DNA from: JAPLHP01 sp963720375
GTDB taxonomy: Bacteria; Chloroflexota; Dehalococcoidia; UBA2247; RBG-13-53-26
DNA length: 64,000 nucleotides
Direction: 5' to 3'
NCBI GenBank assembly: GCA_963720375.1
Contig: CAVRFM010000024.1
Location: 20,207 to 84,206 of the forward strand
In this document: piece after piece, positions 8,589 through 18,063 of the stretch
Layout: every line of letters begins with the position of its first letter
How positions within the stretch are numbered: the first letter of the stretch is position 1
Notes under the pieces: generated by a model
Seen by the model: the letters and a program-made list of their open reading frames with translations, nothing else
The model's database searches: none
Told to the model about the DNA's origin: nothing
Translations under genes and position numbers: made by a program

Positions 8589-9839
8589 CTACCAAGCCTT
8601 GGTCAAAATGCAGGCCGCATTGTTGCCGGCATAGCCGTATGTCTGAGCAAGACCGTTGACCAACTTGGTCTTCTTGACCTGGCCTTTACCTGCCTCACCA
8701 CGCATCTGGCGGACGAGCTGGCAGACCTGGGAAAGACCCTGGGCCACCACAGCCTCGCCCTGAGCGGCCACGCCGCCACCGGAGCAGACCGGTAGCTCGC
8801 CGTCTATCGGGTGGACCTTGCCGGACATGAGCATCTTGTCGGCTTCGCCGGCTTTGAGACCGAGGATGCACTCCAGATAGACCAGGTAGTGCCATGACGA
8901 GTTGTCCGGGAGCTCGATGATGTCGATATCCCCAGGTTGGAAACCTGAATTCTTGTAGATGGTCTTGATGGCGTTGCGGGACTCTGAGAGGTCGGGCACG
9001 CCGGGGCGCGGGTAAGAGGAGCAGAAGGTCAGCCGTATGGTCGGGTCGCCGAAGGTCGGGGTGCCGATCGTGATCGCTTTGACCAGGAGCGGCTTCTTGG
9101 TGTACTTCTTGGCTTTGTCCAAGGTGGTGACGATAACGGCGCCGGCACCGTCGGAAGTGGCGCAGATTTCGAAGAGGCGGAGTGGCTCGGCCACGTACTT
9201 GGAGGCCTTGATCTCGTCCATGGTGAAGACCTTCTGATAGCGGGCATACGGGTTATTCACAGCGCCCTGGGATGTGATGTGCTTGGCATAGGCCAGCGTT
9301 TCGTCGGTGGTACCGACGTCGTGCATGCGGCGCTTGAGTTCCATTGCCCAGTAAGCCGGGTTGGTCTCGCCGGTCATGCAGAAGCGGACATAGTCGGTAT
9401 CATTGAAGCCACCCTTGTCAAATTTAGATGGGGCAGCGTCGCGGAGCTGGGGCCGGAAGAAGCCGCCAGCGGACTTGTCGGCGGCGATGGCGATAGCAGT
9501 ATCAGCGTATCCAGAGGCGACCGCTAGGACCGCTTCACGCAGGATAGCCTGGCCTGAGGCGCAGGCATTCACGCAGTTGACCATTGGGATGCCGGTCTCG
9601 CCCATCATACGGGCGATGGAGGTGCCCATGAGCAGGGAGGGTACGCCGCCGCGGTCGGCGATCCACATGTAAGCGCCGAAGGCCGCGCTCTCTATTTCGC
9701 GCCAGGTCATGTTGGCGTCCTTCAGGGCCGCGCCGATGGTCTCCACGCCCATTTCCTGCATGGATTTCTCGGGGAACTGTCCCCACGGATGCTGGCCGAT
9801 GCCCACGATTGCAACTTCACGCATAGCTTTCATCGTCAT
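8589..9839 (-). CDS. SCP2/lipid-transfer-type thiolase
   Basis: A 416-residue thiolase-fold protein of the SCP2-thiolase (acetyl-CoA acetyltransferase-like) family, which cleaves or condenses 3-oxoacyl-CoA. The nucleophilic Cys sits in NCVNACASGQ (about residue 92), and the C-terminal GGGVAAQGEA and GYAGNNAACIL segments match the family. It lies 6 bp after the DUF35 Zn-ribbon gene; such pairs commonly form a thiolase/DUF35 complex. The coding sequence is visibly more G+C rich than neighbouring genes (about 62% in the 60 bases I counted at 9541-9600), with many C/G third positions. This also produces long meaningless ORFs in other frames. Confidence 0.92.
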   Translation of the reverse strand: MTMKAMREVAIVGIGQHPWGQFPEKSMQEMGVETIGAALKDANMTWREIESAAFGAYMWIADRGGVPSLLMGTSIARMMGETGIPMVNCVNACASGQAILREAVLAVASGYADTAIAIAADKSAGGFFRPQLRDAAPSKFDKGGFNDTDYVRFCMTGETNPAYWAMELKRRMHDVGTTDETLAYAKHITSQGAVNNPYARYQKVFTMDEIKASKYVAEPLRLFEICATSDGAGAVIVTTLDKAKKYTKKPLLVKAITIGTPTFGDPTIRLTFCSSYPRPGVPDLSESRNAIKTIYKNSGFQPGDIDIIELPDNSSWHYLVYLECILGLKAGEADKMLMSGKVHPIDGELPVCSGGGVAAQGEAVVAQGLSQVCQLVRQMRGEAGKGQVKKTKLVNGLAQTYGYAGNNAACILTKAW

Positions 9840-9845
9840 AATCTC

Positions 9846-10268
9846 CTATTTCTCCACCGGCTTCCACATCCAGGTGATGTATTCGTTCTCGGCATCCTCG
9901 TACAGCTTGCCGACCGTCATCTCCACCTTCTGGCCGATCTTGAGGCCTTCGGTGGTAGTGGTCATGCCCAGTACGCGCATGCCCTCTGGCACGTCAACCA
10001 TGGCTACGCCGTAGGGCTTGAACGGGTCCATCTTGAAGGGCTGTGCAGGCTGTGCCGTGTGAATAGTATAGGTGTACATTGTGCCTTTGTTGCTCAGAGG
10101 CACGACCTCCATGTTGGCCTTGTCCTTGGCGCAGTCAGGATTTCCGCAGAATGGGACTGTCGGAAAGAAGTACGCACCGCACTTCTTGCACTTGCTCGCC
10201 AGGAGTTGAGGTTTGTCAGCGGGCCAAGTGAATAGGCCCCCTATTATCGGGACTTGCTTCTTTGCCAT
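9846..10268 (-). CDS. DUF35 OB-fold / Zn-ribbon acyl-CoA-associated protein
   Basis: A 140-residue protein with an N-terminal zinc ribbon (CKKC, then CGNPDC, residues about 27-50) and a C-terminal OB fold ending EYITWMWKPV. Family members (DUF35, YbaK-unrelated) bind thiolases or HMG-CoA synthase and are thought to channel acyl-CoA. It sits directly upstream of the thiolase in the minus-strand operon, which supports that role. ATG 10268 is preceded by AAAGGAGAG. The catalytic contribution is not known. Confidence 0.88.
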   Translation of the reverse strand: MAKKQVPIIGGLFTWPADKPQLLASKCKKCGAYFFPTVPFCGNPDCAKDKANMEVVPLSNKGTMYTYTIHTAQPAQPFKMDPFKPYGVAMVDVPEGMRVLGMTTTTEGLKIGQKVEMTVGKLYEDAENEYITWMWKPVEK

Positions 10269-10341
10269 ATTTTGCTCTCCTTTCTGAGTCTGTTGCTTCC
10301 CTTTATCAACTTTGGAAACGGACGTGGTGATGGTGCATTGG

Positions 10342-11469
10342 CTAGAGCCCTATCTCTTTTGCCACGAACCGTCTCTGATATTGAGCATCTCCGAAAGCGA
10401 ACTCGGATACCTTGGCTCGCTTGGAATATAAAGGCAGGTCATGGTCTTCACAGAAGCCGATGGCTCCGTGACACTGATGCGCCAGGTCGCAAATCCGTTT
10501 ATAGGCGTCACTGCACCAGGACTTGGCCATGCCGACGTCTTTGGCAAAAGGCAGATTCTCATTGACCTTCCAGGCCACCATATAGGTGATGTACTTCATC
10601 CCTTCAAGGTCAACGGCCATGTTGGCGGCATGGTGTTGGAGTGGCGCCAAAGTGCCGATAGGCTTGTCAAACTGGACCCTCTCCTTGAGATAAGTAACCG
10701 TCATGTCCAGGACCTGCTGGGCTCCGCCCTCCATCTCGGCGCATTTGAGCACAGTGGCCATCTCCAGCAGCCTGGTGATGCGCTCTTTGCCGCGGTGAGC
10801 CTCTCCCAGCCTCTTGGCCTCGGAAATTTTGAGCCCCTTGATGATCACCTTCGACTGCTTGTCTCCGGAAATGGTGTCTATCGTGGAACAGGTCACGTTG
10901 GGACTCTTGGCATCCACCAGAAACAGATCGAGTCCTTCCTGCTTGGTGGCATGCTTGGTCTTGGCGGCCACCAGTATAAGGTCGGCCACATGAGCGTTTT
11001 CCACGAAGAGCTTGGTTCCATTGATGATCCAGTCATTGCCCTCCGCTGTAGCTTGGCACTGGAAAGCATCCAGTTCGTAGCCCACGCCTGGTTCGCTGAA
11101 AGCCGTGGTGATAACCAGTTTGCCCGAGGCTATCTTGGGGAGCAGGTCAGCCTTCTGCTGGTCACTCGCCATTTCCAGAACGGCCAGAGTGCCCACTAGT
11201 GATGAGAAGAATGGCCCCACGAGAGCGCCTCTTCCCATTTCCTCCACCAGGGCCACAATGTCCATGAAGCTGCCGCCCACGCCTCCGTACTGCTCCGGAA
11301 TGATCAGGCCCGGCCAGCCCAATTCGGTCATCTTGGCCCACAGCTCCGGGGTGAATCCCTTCTCGTCCTTTATCAGCTTCCTGACCGTATCCCTGGGGCA
11401 TTCCGCGGCCAGGAAATCACGAGCCATCTTGCGCAGCATTTCTTGTTCTTCGGTGAAGGTAAAGTCCAT
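10342..11469 (-). CDS. Acyl-CoA dehydrogenase (subunit 1)
   Basis: FAD-dependent acyl-CoA dehydrogenase, 375 residues. It has the usual N-terminal helices, the central beta domain (TTAFSEPGVGYELDAF at about 130), and the C-terminal helical domain with ERVQFDKPIG and CHGAIGFCEDHDLPLY. It ends in the GDAQYQRR-type tail and not in the GGTSEIQR seen in its neighbour. Such non-identical dehydrogenase pairs often form heteromers in steroid and branched acyl-CoA degradation; that pairing is inference. The next upstream gene is the partner dehydrogenase (18-bp gap). Confidence 0.92.
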   Translation of the reverse strand: MDFTFTEEQEMLRKMARDFLAAECPRDTVRKLIKDEKGFTPELWAKMTELGWPGLIIPEQYGGVGGSFMDIVALVEEMGRGALVGPFFSSLVGTLAVLEMASDQQKADLLPKIASGKLVITTAFSEPGVGYELDAFQCQATAEGNDWIINGTKLFVENAHVADLILVAAKTKHATKQEGLDLFLVDAKSPNVTCSTIDTISGDKQSKVIIKGLKISEAKRLGEAHRGKERITRLLEMATVLKCAEMEGGAQQVLDMTVTYLKERVQFDKPIGTLAPLQHHAANMAVDLEGMKYITYMVAWKVNENLPFAKDVGMAKSWCSDAYKRICDLAHQCHGAIGFCEDHDLPLYSKRAKVSEFAFGDAQYQRRFVAKEIGL

Positions 11470-11487
11470 CTTTCTATCCTCTTCCCT

Positions 11488-12669
11488 CTAGCCTCTCGGC
11501 AGGCTCAAGCCTCTGGTGGCTATCGTCATCCTTTGGATTTCTGAAGTGCCTCCGGCGAGGCTCAGACCTCTGTTGAACTTGTAGAGGAAGGTGAATCTCT
11601 TTCTCAGTTTGGTCCATTTAGAGTCTTCGCCAAGCTGTACCTCCGGGCCCAGGATTTGCAACGCGACGTGGGCCAGGCGCTGCCCCAGTTCATCGGCGAA
11701 AACCTTGACGACTGAAGATTCCCAACTTATGCTGGCCCCTTTGTTCAGCAACCAGGCGGCCTTATAGTTGATCATGCGACTCACTTCAAGTTCAACAGCT
11801 AGTTCAGCCAGTGTATCCCGGATCACCTGATTGTCTTTCAATCTGTGGCCATCGTATCTTGCATCATTGACATATTCGACGAGCTCTTCCAGGTCTTTCT
11901 TGCTTCCTGCATGTCTCAGGCATCTTCCCCAGAATCTGTCTCCTTCCAGGGCTTCAAAAACGAGAGGGAGTCCGCGATTCTCTTGGCCCAGGAGATACTT
12001 CTTATGAACACGAACATCCTCAAGAAATATCTCATTGAAAGACTTGGCGCCAGCCATATCGATAATCGGGTTTACTGTCACCCCAGGAAGTCTTACATCT
12101 ACCAAAAATGTACTCAGTCCCTTGGATTTCGGAGCCTCAGGGTCTGTCCTCGCTAACAGTAAGCACCACTCTGCCAGGTGTGCCCCGGTAGGCCAGATCT
12201 TCTGCCCGTTAATAATATAGTCGTCTCCATTCTTTATCGCTCGAGTCGCTGTGTTCAGCAGGTCAGAGCCTGCCCCCGGTTCGCTCAAGCCTGTGGAGAA
12301 GAGTATCTCGGCCTTTGCCATCTTGGGGAGGAACTCTTTCTTCTGCTCATCGGTGCCGTAGCGCAGGATTCCTGCAGCCGCAGCATCTCCAAACAAATGC
12401 CCGTATTGTGGTGCTCTGTGGTAGGCCAGTTCTTCAGCAGCGACGAAGCGCTGCATGACAGTCCCGCCCATTCCGCCGTACTCTTTGGGCCAGGCTATTG
12501 ATAACCAACCTTTTTGCCCTAGCCTCTGCGTAAAGGCACGGGACCAGCCACCAAAACTGTAGCCCTCATCCTCAATTTCACATGGAAAACTTTCCGGTGG
12601 CTCTTTCTCGCAGAATTCCCGGACTTCTTTTCTAAGCTTTTCTTCCTGTTCAGAAAATCGGAAATCCAT
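11488..12669 (-). CDS. Acyl-CoA dehydrogenase (subunit 2)
   Basis: FAD-dependent acyl-CoA dehydrogenase of 393 residues. It shows FSTGLSEPGAGSDL, the FAD/substrate loop, IINGQKIWPTGA, and the C-terminal GGTSEIQRMTIATRGL that contacts FAD in the family. Its ATG overlaps the PPOX stop by one base (TAATG), so the two are translationally coupled. It pairs with the following dehydrogenase. Electron acceptor would be ETF or an equivalent, and no etfAB is visible in this window. Confidence 0.93.
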   Translation of the reverse strand: MDFRFSEQEEKLRKEVREFCEKEPPESFPCEIEDEGYSFGGWSRAFTQRLGQKGWLSIAWPKEYGGMGGTVMQRFVAAEELAYHRAPQYGHLFGDAAAAGILRYGTDEQKKEFLPKMAKAEILFSTGLSEPGAGSDLLNTATRAIKNGDDYIINGQKIWPTGAHLAEWCLLLARTDPEAPKSKGLSTFLVDVRLPGVTVNPIIDMAGAKSFNEIFLEDVRVHKKYLLGQENRGLPLVFEALEGDRFWGRCLRHAGSKKDLEELVEYVNDARYDGHRLKDNQVIRDTLAELAVELEVSRMINYKAAWLLNKGASISWESSVVKVFADELGQRLAHVALQILGPEVQLGEDSKWTKLRKRFTFLYKFNRGLSLAGGTSEIQRMTIATRGLSLPRG

Positions 12670-13061
12670 TATCCCTTTGACCCCGCTTTCATCGGAGGCA
12701 TAATCACTACCTCTTCAACTGTTATCTTGACGACACTGCGAACCTTCATCTTCATTGGAGCAAACTGAGACTTGAAAGACTCTACCAGGTCACCAGATTC
12801 TAGAATCTCTGCTTTCCCCCGAAGTCGGCATCCTCCCCAAGTAGCCGGATCAAAAACCAATACAGCGACCTGTGGATTTTCCTTGATGTTGGCAATAGTG
12901 TTGGGCGATGCTATCTCTGCAAAGACAACATGCTCATCATCTAGTACTTTGAAGGAACCTTTGGGGGAGACATTTGGTTTGCCGTGCTTGCTTGCAGTGG
13001 CTACGAAGACTGGTTGGACAGCCGCAATGATTCTCTTGGCTTCTTCAGGTAGTGTTGCCGT
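12669..13061 (-). CDS. PPOX-class (pyridoxamine 5'-phosphate oxidase-like) protein with apparent ACG start
   Basis: A 130-residue split-barrel flavin- or F420-binding type protein. Visible parts: TLPEEAKRIIAAV, FVATASKHGKPNVSPKG, AEIASPNTIANIKENPQVAV and VFDPATWGGCRLRGKAEI, all typical of the PPOX family. Homology begins right after codon ACG at 13061-13059, which stands 6 nt after a perfect AGGAGG (complement of 13068-13073). An in-frame TAG lies 8 codons upstream of the ACG, and no ATG, GTG or TTG occurs until TTG 12860, inside the domain. The start is therefore either a non-canonical ACG or an ATG altered by mutation or sequencing error. It heads the acyl-CoA operon. Confidence 0.75.
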   Translation of the reverse strand, partial: TATLPEEAKRIIAAVQPVFVATASKHGKPNVSPKGSFKVLDDEHVVFAEIASPNTIANIKENPQVAVLVFDPATWGGCRLRGKAEILESGDLVESFKSQFAPMKMKVRSVVKITVEEVVIMPPMKAGSKG

Positions 13062-13223
13062 GGCGCACCTCCTGGTGCAAGAATTCTAGCACTGATAGGT
13101 CTCGGAAGGCAAATATGGAGAGGGTAAGGATTGGGACATTGCTTGTTAAAGCAACCAAGGCTTAAAATAGGGCAGTAGTCGATTTGGGTGTAGGAGCCAC
13201 TGCTGGAATAGCAAGATACATTC

Positions 13224-13370
13224 ATGTTTAGGATGCTAACCGACAAAGGGAAGTCTCTCATGGCTTGGGCGCGCACCCGTCCCTTTAGAACACTGATCCT
13301 CTTCTTGTTGATTGAGTCCTTTGTTTTTGTGTCCCTCATTGTCATATTGGTGTGGTTGGCCTTTCGTTAG
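13224..13370 (+). CDS. Possible 48-residue single-pass membrane protein
   Basis: A short ORF in the 13062-13504 intergenic region. The N-terminus is basic (KGKSLMAWARTRPFR), followed by one long hydrophobic stretch from TLILFLL to VILVWLAF, ending at TAG 13370. This positive-inside plus helix layout is what a small membrane protein would look like. No good ribosome binding site is visible upstream, and no family is recognised. Otherwise this intergenic region shows nothing definite. Confidence 0.35.
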   Translation: MFRMLTDKGKSLMAWARTRPFRTLILFLLIESFVFVSLIVILVWLAFR

Positions 13371-13504
13371 ATAGAAATACCGGAGTGAGGATCTTCTCTG
13401 TGTTATTAGTTCCTCCTTCGGTTCGACTGAGTCCTGCCGGGTTTGAGAATCCCTGAGAGTAACTGTCTGTTTTAGTCATCTCGCTGTTGCTGAGAGGATA
13501 GATA

Positions 13505-15635
13505 ATGAGTGACCTTTACAATATGCCACAGCTTCAGGAACTGGCTCATGCCTATAGTATTGAAACGGCATATTATGATATTACCCAGCGCAGGCAGGAA
13601 GCATCCCCTGAGTCTCTTTTATTAGTGCTCCGAGCTCTGGGTGCTCCAGTTGAGACCTTTGGCGATGTCTCTGCTGCGCTCATCGAGCGCCGGCAGACCG
13701 TATGGAGACGGTGTTTGGAGCCAGTGGTTGTGGTATGGGATGGAGACTCTGCTGAAGTTGAGATGCGTCTACCGGCAGATCAGGCTGTTGGTTCTGCAAT
13801 GTGCCACATGGAACTTGAGAATGGAGAGGCGCGAGGTTGGGCTTGCGACATCTCCGGACTGCCCACGACGCAAACAGTCGAAGTAGAGGGTGAGCGCTAT
13901 GTAGCCAAGAAACTGCCCATACCTGGCAGTTTACCATGGGGATATCACCGGCTCACAGTGGAGTCATCGGGAAGGCTTTCTGAGACCATGATTATTTGTG
14001 CTCCGGTCAAGGCGTATCCGTCTCCTGAAAGTTCAGTGAGCAGGGTTTGGGGGGTGTTCCTTCCATTATATGCACTACATTCGCGGCATAGCTGGGGAAG
14101 CGGCGATTTCTCTGATCTTGAAGACCTCATCACATGGGTTAACGGTCAAGGTGGTAGTGTGGTGGCGACTCTTCCCTTTTTAGCTTCTTTCTTAGATGAG
14201 CCATTTGATCCAAGTCCCTATGCTCCTGCAAGTCGCCTCTTCTGGAATGAATTCTACATCGATGTGACCAAGGTTACTGAGTCTGAAGAATTGTGCTGCT
14301 GCACGAGCCATGCTCGAGTCAGGTGAATTTAAGGAAGAAGTTGAAAAGTTACAATCTCTACCTCTGGTTGATTATCGACATCAAATGGCGTTAAAACGCC
14401 GGCTGCTTGAAGAATTAGCAAAGTGCTTTTTCACAAAACCAGCTGATCACCTTGCGGCCTTCCGTCATTTTATGGAGACAAATCATCAGGTTGAGGACTA
14501 TGCTCGTTTCCGGGCTGCCTGCGAACGGCGGAGTGTTCCCTGGCCAGAATGGCCGCAGCGGCTGTGTGCAGGTATCTTGAAGGAGGGGGATTACAGTGAG
14601 GATACTAAACGGTATCATGCCTATGTGCAGTGGGTGGCTCACCAGCAGTTGAAAACTCTCTCTGAAAAAGCTCGCGAGAAAGGCTCGGGGCTCTATCTTG
14701 ATTTTCCTCTTGGTGTCAATCCCGATGGCTACGATATGTGGCGTGAACACGGCCTGTTTACCATGGGTGTATCTGTAGGAGCACCTCCGGATACCTTGTT
14801 CAGTGGTGGGCAGGACTGGGGTTTCACTCCTCTGCATCCTGAGAAGATCAGGGAGCAAGAACATCGATACTTTATTGCTTGTCTAAATCACCAACTGGAA
14901 TATGCAAGCATCCTCCGAATCGACCATGTGATGGGTCTACATCGTCTCTTTTGGATCCCTGAAGGCATGGGGCCCAGCAAAGGGGTCTATGTTCGATATG
15001 CTGCCGATGAGCTATACGCTATCTTAAGCCTCGAGTCCCATAGACATAAATGTCTGCTGGTGGGTGAGAACCTGGGAACCGTGCCGCCATATGTCAATGA
15101 GGCCATGACGAGGCATAACATACAATGCATGTATGTTACACAGTATGAAATCATGCCTGACTCCACCCGGGCGCTTCGGGAGATTCCCACCAATGCCGTA
15201 GCAAGCCTTAACACGCATGATATGCCCCCATTCTCGTCTTTTTGGCAGGGCTTGGATATTGAAGACCGGCTGGCGATGAAAATCTTGGACACTGCAGGTG
15301 CCCACGTCGAGCGCGGATCTCGACAGAATCTCAAACAAGCCCTGGTGAACTTTCTGCAGCGCAACGGATGGCTCAAGGGCAATTCATGGGATACACATTC
15401 CGTCCTTAAAGCTTGTTTGGCGTTCCTGGCTAGCAGCCATGCCAGGGTTTTATTGGTCAACTTGGAGGATCTGTGGTTGGAGACAGAGCCTCAGAATATC
15501 CCTGGTATCCAGGAGGGACACCCTAACTGGCGGCGGAAAGCACGTTACAGCCTTGAAGTATTTTCCCAGATGCCCGAGGTCTTGGATGCAATTGAGGAAA
15601 TAGATCGGATATTCAAGCAAGGGAAAGAATTCTAG
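13505..15635 (+). CDS. malQ: 4-alpha-glucanotransferase (amylomaltase), frame-broken
   Basis: Two frames (13505-14326 and 14310-15635) together make a GH77 4-alpha-glucanotransferase of about 710 residues, which rearranges alpha-1,4-glucans in glycogen or maltodextrin metabolism. The first frame has an N-terminal extension and GVFLPLYALHSRHSWGSGDF. The second has LYLDFPLGV, LRIDHVMGLHRLFWIP with the nucleophilic Asp, LVGENLGTVP with the acid/base Glu, and SLNTHDMPP. One surplus base in TT at 14291-14292 separates them; removing it gives EECAAARAMLESGEF, as expected for the family. All catalytic residues survive. Downstream genes are unrelated. Confidence 0.88.
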
Positions 15636-15762
15636 GCGTACTTTTGGGAAACGCGAGAGCGACAAGAATTCTGTTTAGATTTGTGGATCTATGGATTAAT
15701 TTTCGTGTCTGCTATGCCCAAGAAAGTTTACGTTTAGTCTGCCAAAATTGTGAGTTAGGCGG

Positions 15763-16521
15763 CTATCGTGCTACGAGGCCACCGTCAACGGCCATGGCAT
15801 GTCCGGTAACAAACGAAGCTGCATCTGAACATAGCCAAACCACGGCTTCAGCGATCTCATCTGGTTTGCCAAGTCGCCCCATTGGCTCCATAGCTATATA
15901 GCCTCCTTCTCTTTTTGGCTTAGCTTCGATACGGCGATTGATCATGGGTGTACGAATAACCCCGGGACAGACAGCGTTTACCCGGATGCCAGACGTAGCA
16001 TAGTCCAGTGCAACTGATTTTGTCAGGCCCACAATGCCGTGTTTACTGGCAACATAAGCAGCCTGGGATGGAGTTCCTACCAGTCCTGCCACCGACGCTG
16101 TGTTCACAATAGCCCCGCTGCCCTGCTTGAGCATATGTGGAACCTCATATTTCATGCAAAGCCACACACCTTTGAGGTTGATGGCGATTACACGATCCCA
16201 GATTTCTTCTTTGCTGTTTGTGATTAATGCTATCTCTCCCCCAAAGCCAGCGTTATTGAAGGCGCAGTCAAGTCGACCATAGGTTTCGACAGCTTTGTTT
16301 GCCATCGCTTCTACCTCAGCTGCCTTTGTTACGTCGGTTTTGACGAAAATAGCTTCGCCACCAACATCCTTAATCATTTGCAGTGTCTCCTCGCTCCCCT
16401 CCACCCTTACATCGACAACGACAACCTTGGCACCTTCCCTGGCGAATGCTGCAGCCGTAGCTTGGCCGATTCCTGAGCTTCCGCCCGTTACCAAGGCAAC
16501 CTTTCCTTCCAGTAGTCTCAT
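15763..16521 (-). CDS. Short-chain dehydrogenase/reductase
   Basis: Classical SDR of 252 residues with a Rossmann fold. Seen: TGGSSGIG coenzyme motif, NNAG, catalytic Ser in NTASVAG, YVASK (Tyr and Lys), and PGVIRTPM. Asp at the end of beta-2 (VVVVDV) suggests NAD(H) preference. GGAGG lies 7 nt before ATG 16521. It is a single-gene unit with its own promoter, convergent with malQ. Substrate cannot be inferred; 3-hydroxyacyl or alicyclic alcohols are common in this group. Confidence 0.92.
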   Translation of the reverse strand: MRLLEGKVALVTGGSSGIGQATAAAFAREGAKVVVVDVRVEGSEETLQMIKDVGGEAIFVKTDVTKAAEVEAMANKAVETYGRLDCAFNNAGFGGEIALITNSKEEIWDRVIAINLKGVWLCMKYEVPHMLKQGSGAIVNTASVAGLVGTPSQAAYVASKHGIVGLTKSVALDYATSGIRVNAVCPGVIRTPMINRRIEAKPKREGGYIAMEPMGRLGKPDEIAEAVVWLCSDAASFVTGHAMAVDGGLVAR

Positions 16522-16551
16522 CGGAAAACCTCCGCAGTGTTTGCTTCAGCC

Positions 16552-16581
16552 AGTATAGGTTCTTTATCTGATCATCGTCAA
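16552..16581 (-). promoter_or_regulatory. Sigma-70-type promoter for the SDR gene
   Basis: On the minus strand, TTGACG (complement of 16576-16581) and TATACT (complement of 16552-16557) are separated by 18 bp. The expected transcript begins about 25 bp before ATG 16521, just before its ribosome binding site. Confidence 0.65.
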
Positions 16582-16800
16582 TCAACTCAAGGCTGTGTGA
16601 TTCAATTCCACTTTTGCTTGCGCCTGACTTTGAGTGCTATTCATTTTTAGAGTTTCAATAGTCAGGAAGTCGTGCTGTTTTACTAGATAATGGGAAAGTG
16701 ATAGATTAGGCAGAGGTGCCCCTGTGGATTTTTGTCTGAGTGGCACTCTGTAATTGTAGTAAACATTGGCGTTTTGTCTCTGCCAATTGGTAATCTCGTT

Positions 16801-17184
16801 ATGGGAAAAGCTGTTACGCTATATAAGGAGCCTGAGTTAAAGAACCCCAGGTTGATCATGGCTTTGCCAGATACCGGATATGTAGGCTTGAGGATTATTG
16901 ACTACTTAAGAAACAAACTATGTGCTGAGGAGTTTGGCAGAATTGAACCTTATGATTTCTCTGCAGTGCCTTGGATTTCAGTCAAGGACGGGCTGATACA
17001 AGATCTGGAGATGACGAGGAAGATCTACGACGAGTTATACGAGGAAGCCAAGAAGGAAGTTGTCTACCCAATGGGTGAGCAGCCAGCTATATATCCTGAG
17101 AATACAACGGCGACGATAAGTGACGAAGAGCTCAGCCGAATGATGATAGACATCGAAGATTTTTTCAGGAAGGGGAAACAGTGA
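16801..17184 (+). CDS. Short PAC2-like protein
   Basis: A 127-residue protein whose first 70 residues (LIMALPDTGYVGLRIIDYL, then WISVKDGLIQD) resemble the N-terminal part of the PAC2 / proteasome-assembly-chaperone family. The C-terminal end (DEELSRMMIDIEDFFRK) resembles the family's terminal helix. Usual members are 240-290 residues, so the middle seems missing, as if internally deleted. The frame is open back to TTG 16732, but homology starts near ATG 16801. Its stop overlaps the GTG of nadK (GTGA), so they are coupled. Function unknown. Confidence 0.6.
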   Translation: MGKAVTLYKEPELKNPRLIMALPDTGYVGLRIIDYLRNKLCAEEFGRIEPYDFSAVPWISVKDGLIQDLEMTRKIYDELYEEAKKEVVYPMGEQPAIYPENTTATISDEELSRMMIDIEDFFRKGKQ

Positions 17185-18047
17185 ACCATCCTGTGAAAAG
17201 GGTTGGCGTTATCTACCATCCGAAGATTCCGGCGGCGAAGGCCTTATCGGAACGATTGTCCGAGGTGTTACCATCTCTGAAGGCTGATGTTTGGAACTGT
17301 TCCTCGTGGAATGAGGAAGATATGAGAGCCCGGTCGCAAGGCACCGATCTGGTCATCAGCGTAGGTGGTGATGGTACTATTCTACGGGTGGCCCGCGCGG
17401 TAGCCTTTCAGAATATTCCCATCGTTGGGGTGAACCTGGGCCATCTCGGCTTCATGACTGAGTTTTCGGCTGATGACCTGTTGGAAAAGTTGCCCGCAGT
17501 GCTCCGTGGAGAGGGTTGGATTGACCAGCGTACCATGCTGCAGGTAGACCTGTCTTCTGAAACTAACGGCAGGACTGACAAGGGGTCCCCCAGATTATTC
17601 CATGCTCTGAATGATGCGCTCATTGGCAGAGGTTCAGTACCGAGAATTATCCAGGTGTCAGCTGCTATAAACGGTGCACCTCTGACGACCTACAGAGCTG
17701 ATGGTGTTATCATTGCCACTGCCACTGGCAGCACCGGCTACTCCTTGGCGGCTGGAGGTCCCATCCTTTTCCCCCAGGCTGAGGAGATCATGATCAAACC
17801 GGTCTCAGCTCATTTGAGCCTGTCTTACGCTTTGGTTTTGCCATCCACGGCTGTGGTGGAAATGCAAGTCCATACTTACCATGAGGCTGTGCTGAGCATT
17901 GATGGACAGATAAATCTTACGCTGCAGGACGGGGACAGAATCACTGCAAAGCGGAGCCAGCAGGTTGCTCGTTTTCTGAGGATGTATCCTCGCGATTTCT
18001 TCTATAGTGCTCTCGAGCAGAGACTGAAGGTGAAAGTAAGAGATTGA
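17181..18047 (+). CDS. nadK: NAD kinase
   Basis: ATP- or polyphosphate-dependent NAD kinase, 288 residues, producing NADP. Motifs: GGDGTILRVAR with the catalytic Asp, GVNLGHLGFM, LNDALIGRG, the conserved YRADGVIIATATGSTGYSLAAGGP block and DGQ near the C-terminus. Start is GTG 17181 overlapping the stop of the PAC2-like gene. A GNAT and a Nudix hydrolase follow closely, so it is probably part of a four-gene unit 16801-19101. Confidence 0.95.
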   Translation: MNHPVKRVGVIYHPKIPAAKALSERLSEVLPSLKADVWNCSSWNEEDMRARSQGTDLVISVGGDGTILRVARAVAFQNIPIVGVNLGHLGFMTEFSADDLLEKLPAVLRGEGWIDQRTMLQVDLSSETNGRTDKGSPRLFHALNDALIGRGSVPRIIQVSAAINGAPLTTYRADGVIIATATGSTGYSLAAGGPILFPQAEEIMIKPVSAHLSLSYALVLPSTAVVEMQVHTYHEAVLSIDGQINLTLQDGDRITAKRSQQVARFLRMYPRDFFYSALEQRLKVKVRD

Positions 18048-18063
18048 ATGTAGGTTGGAGGAG

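Noticed and set aside
9029..9786. Several long ORFs in other frames over the thiolase
   Set aside because: High G+C removes stop codons; the sequences are Pro/Arg/Ser-rich and not protein-like.
10441..11199. 252-codon plus-strand ORF opposite the acyl-CoA dehydrogenase
   Set aside because: It is antisense to a gene with full family motifs and shows no recognisable domain; a shadow of codon bias.
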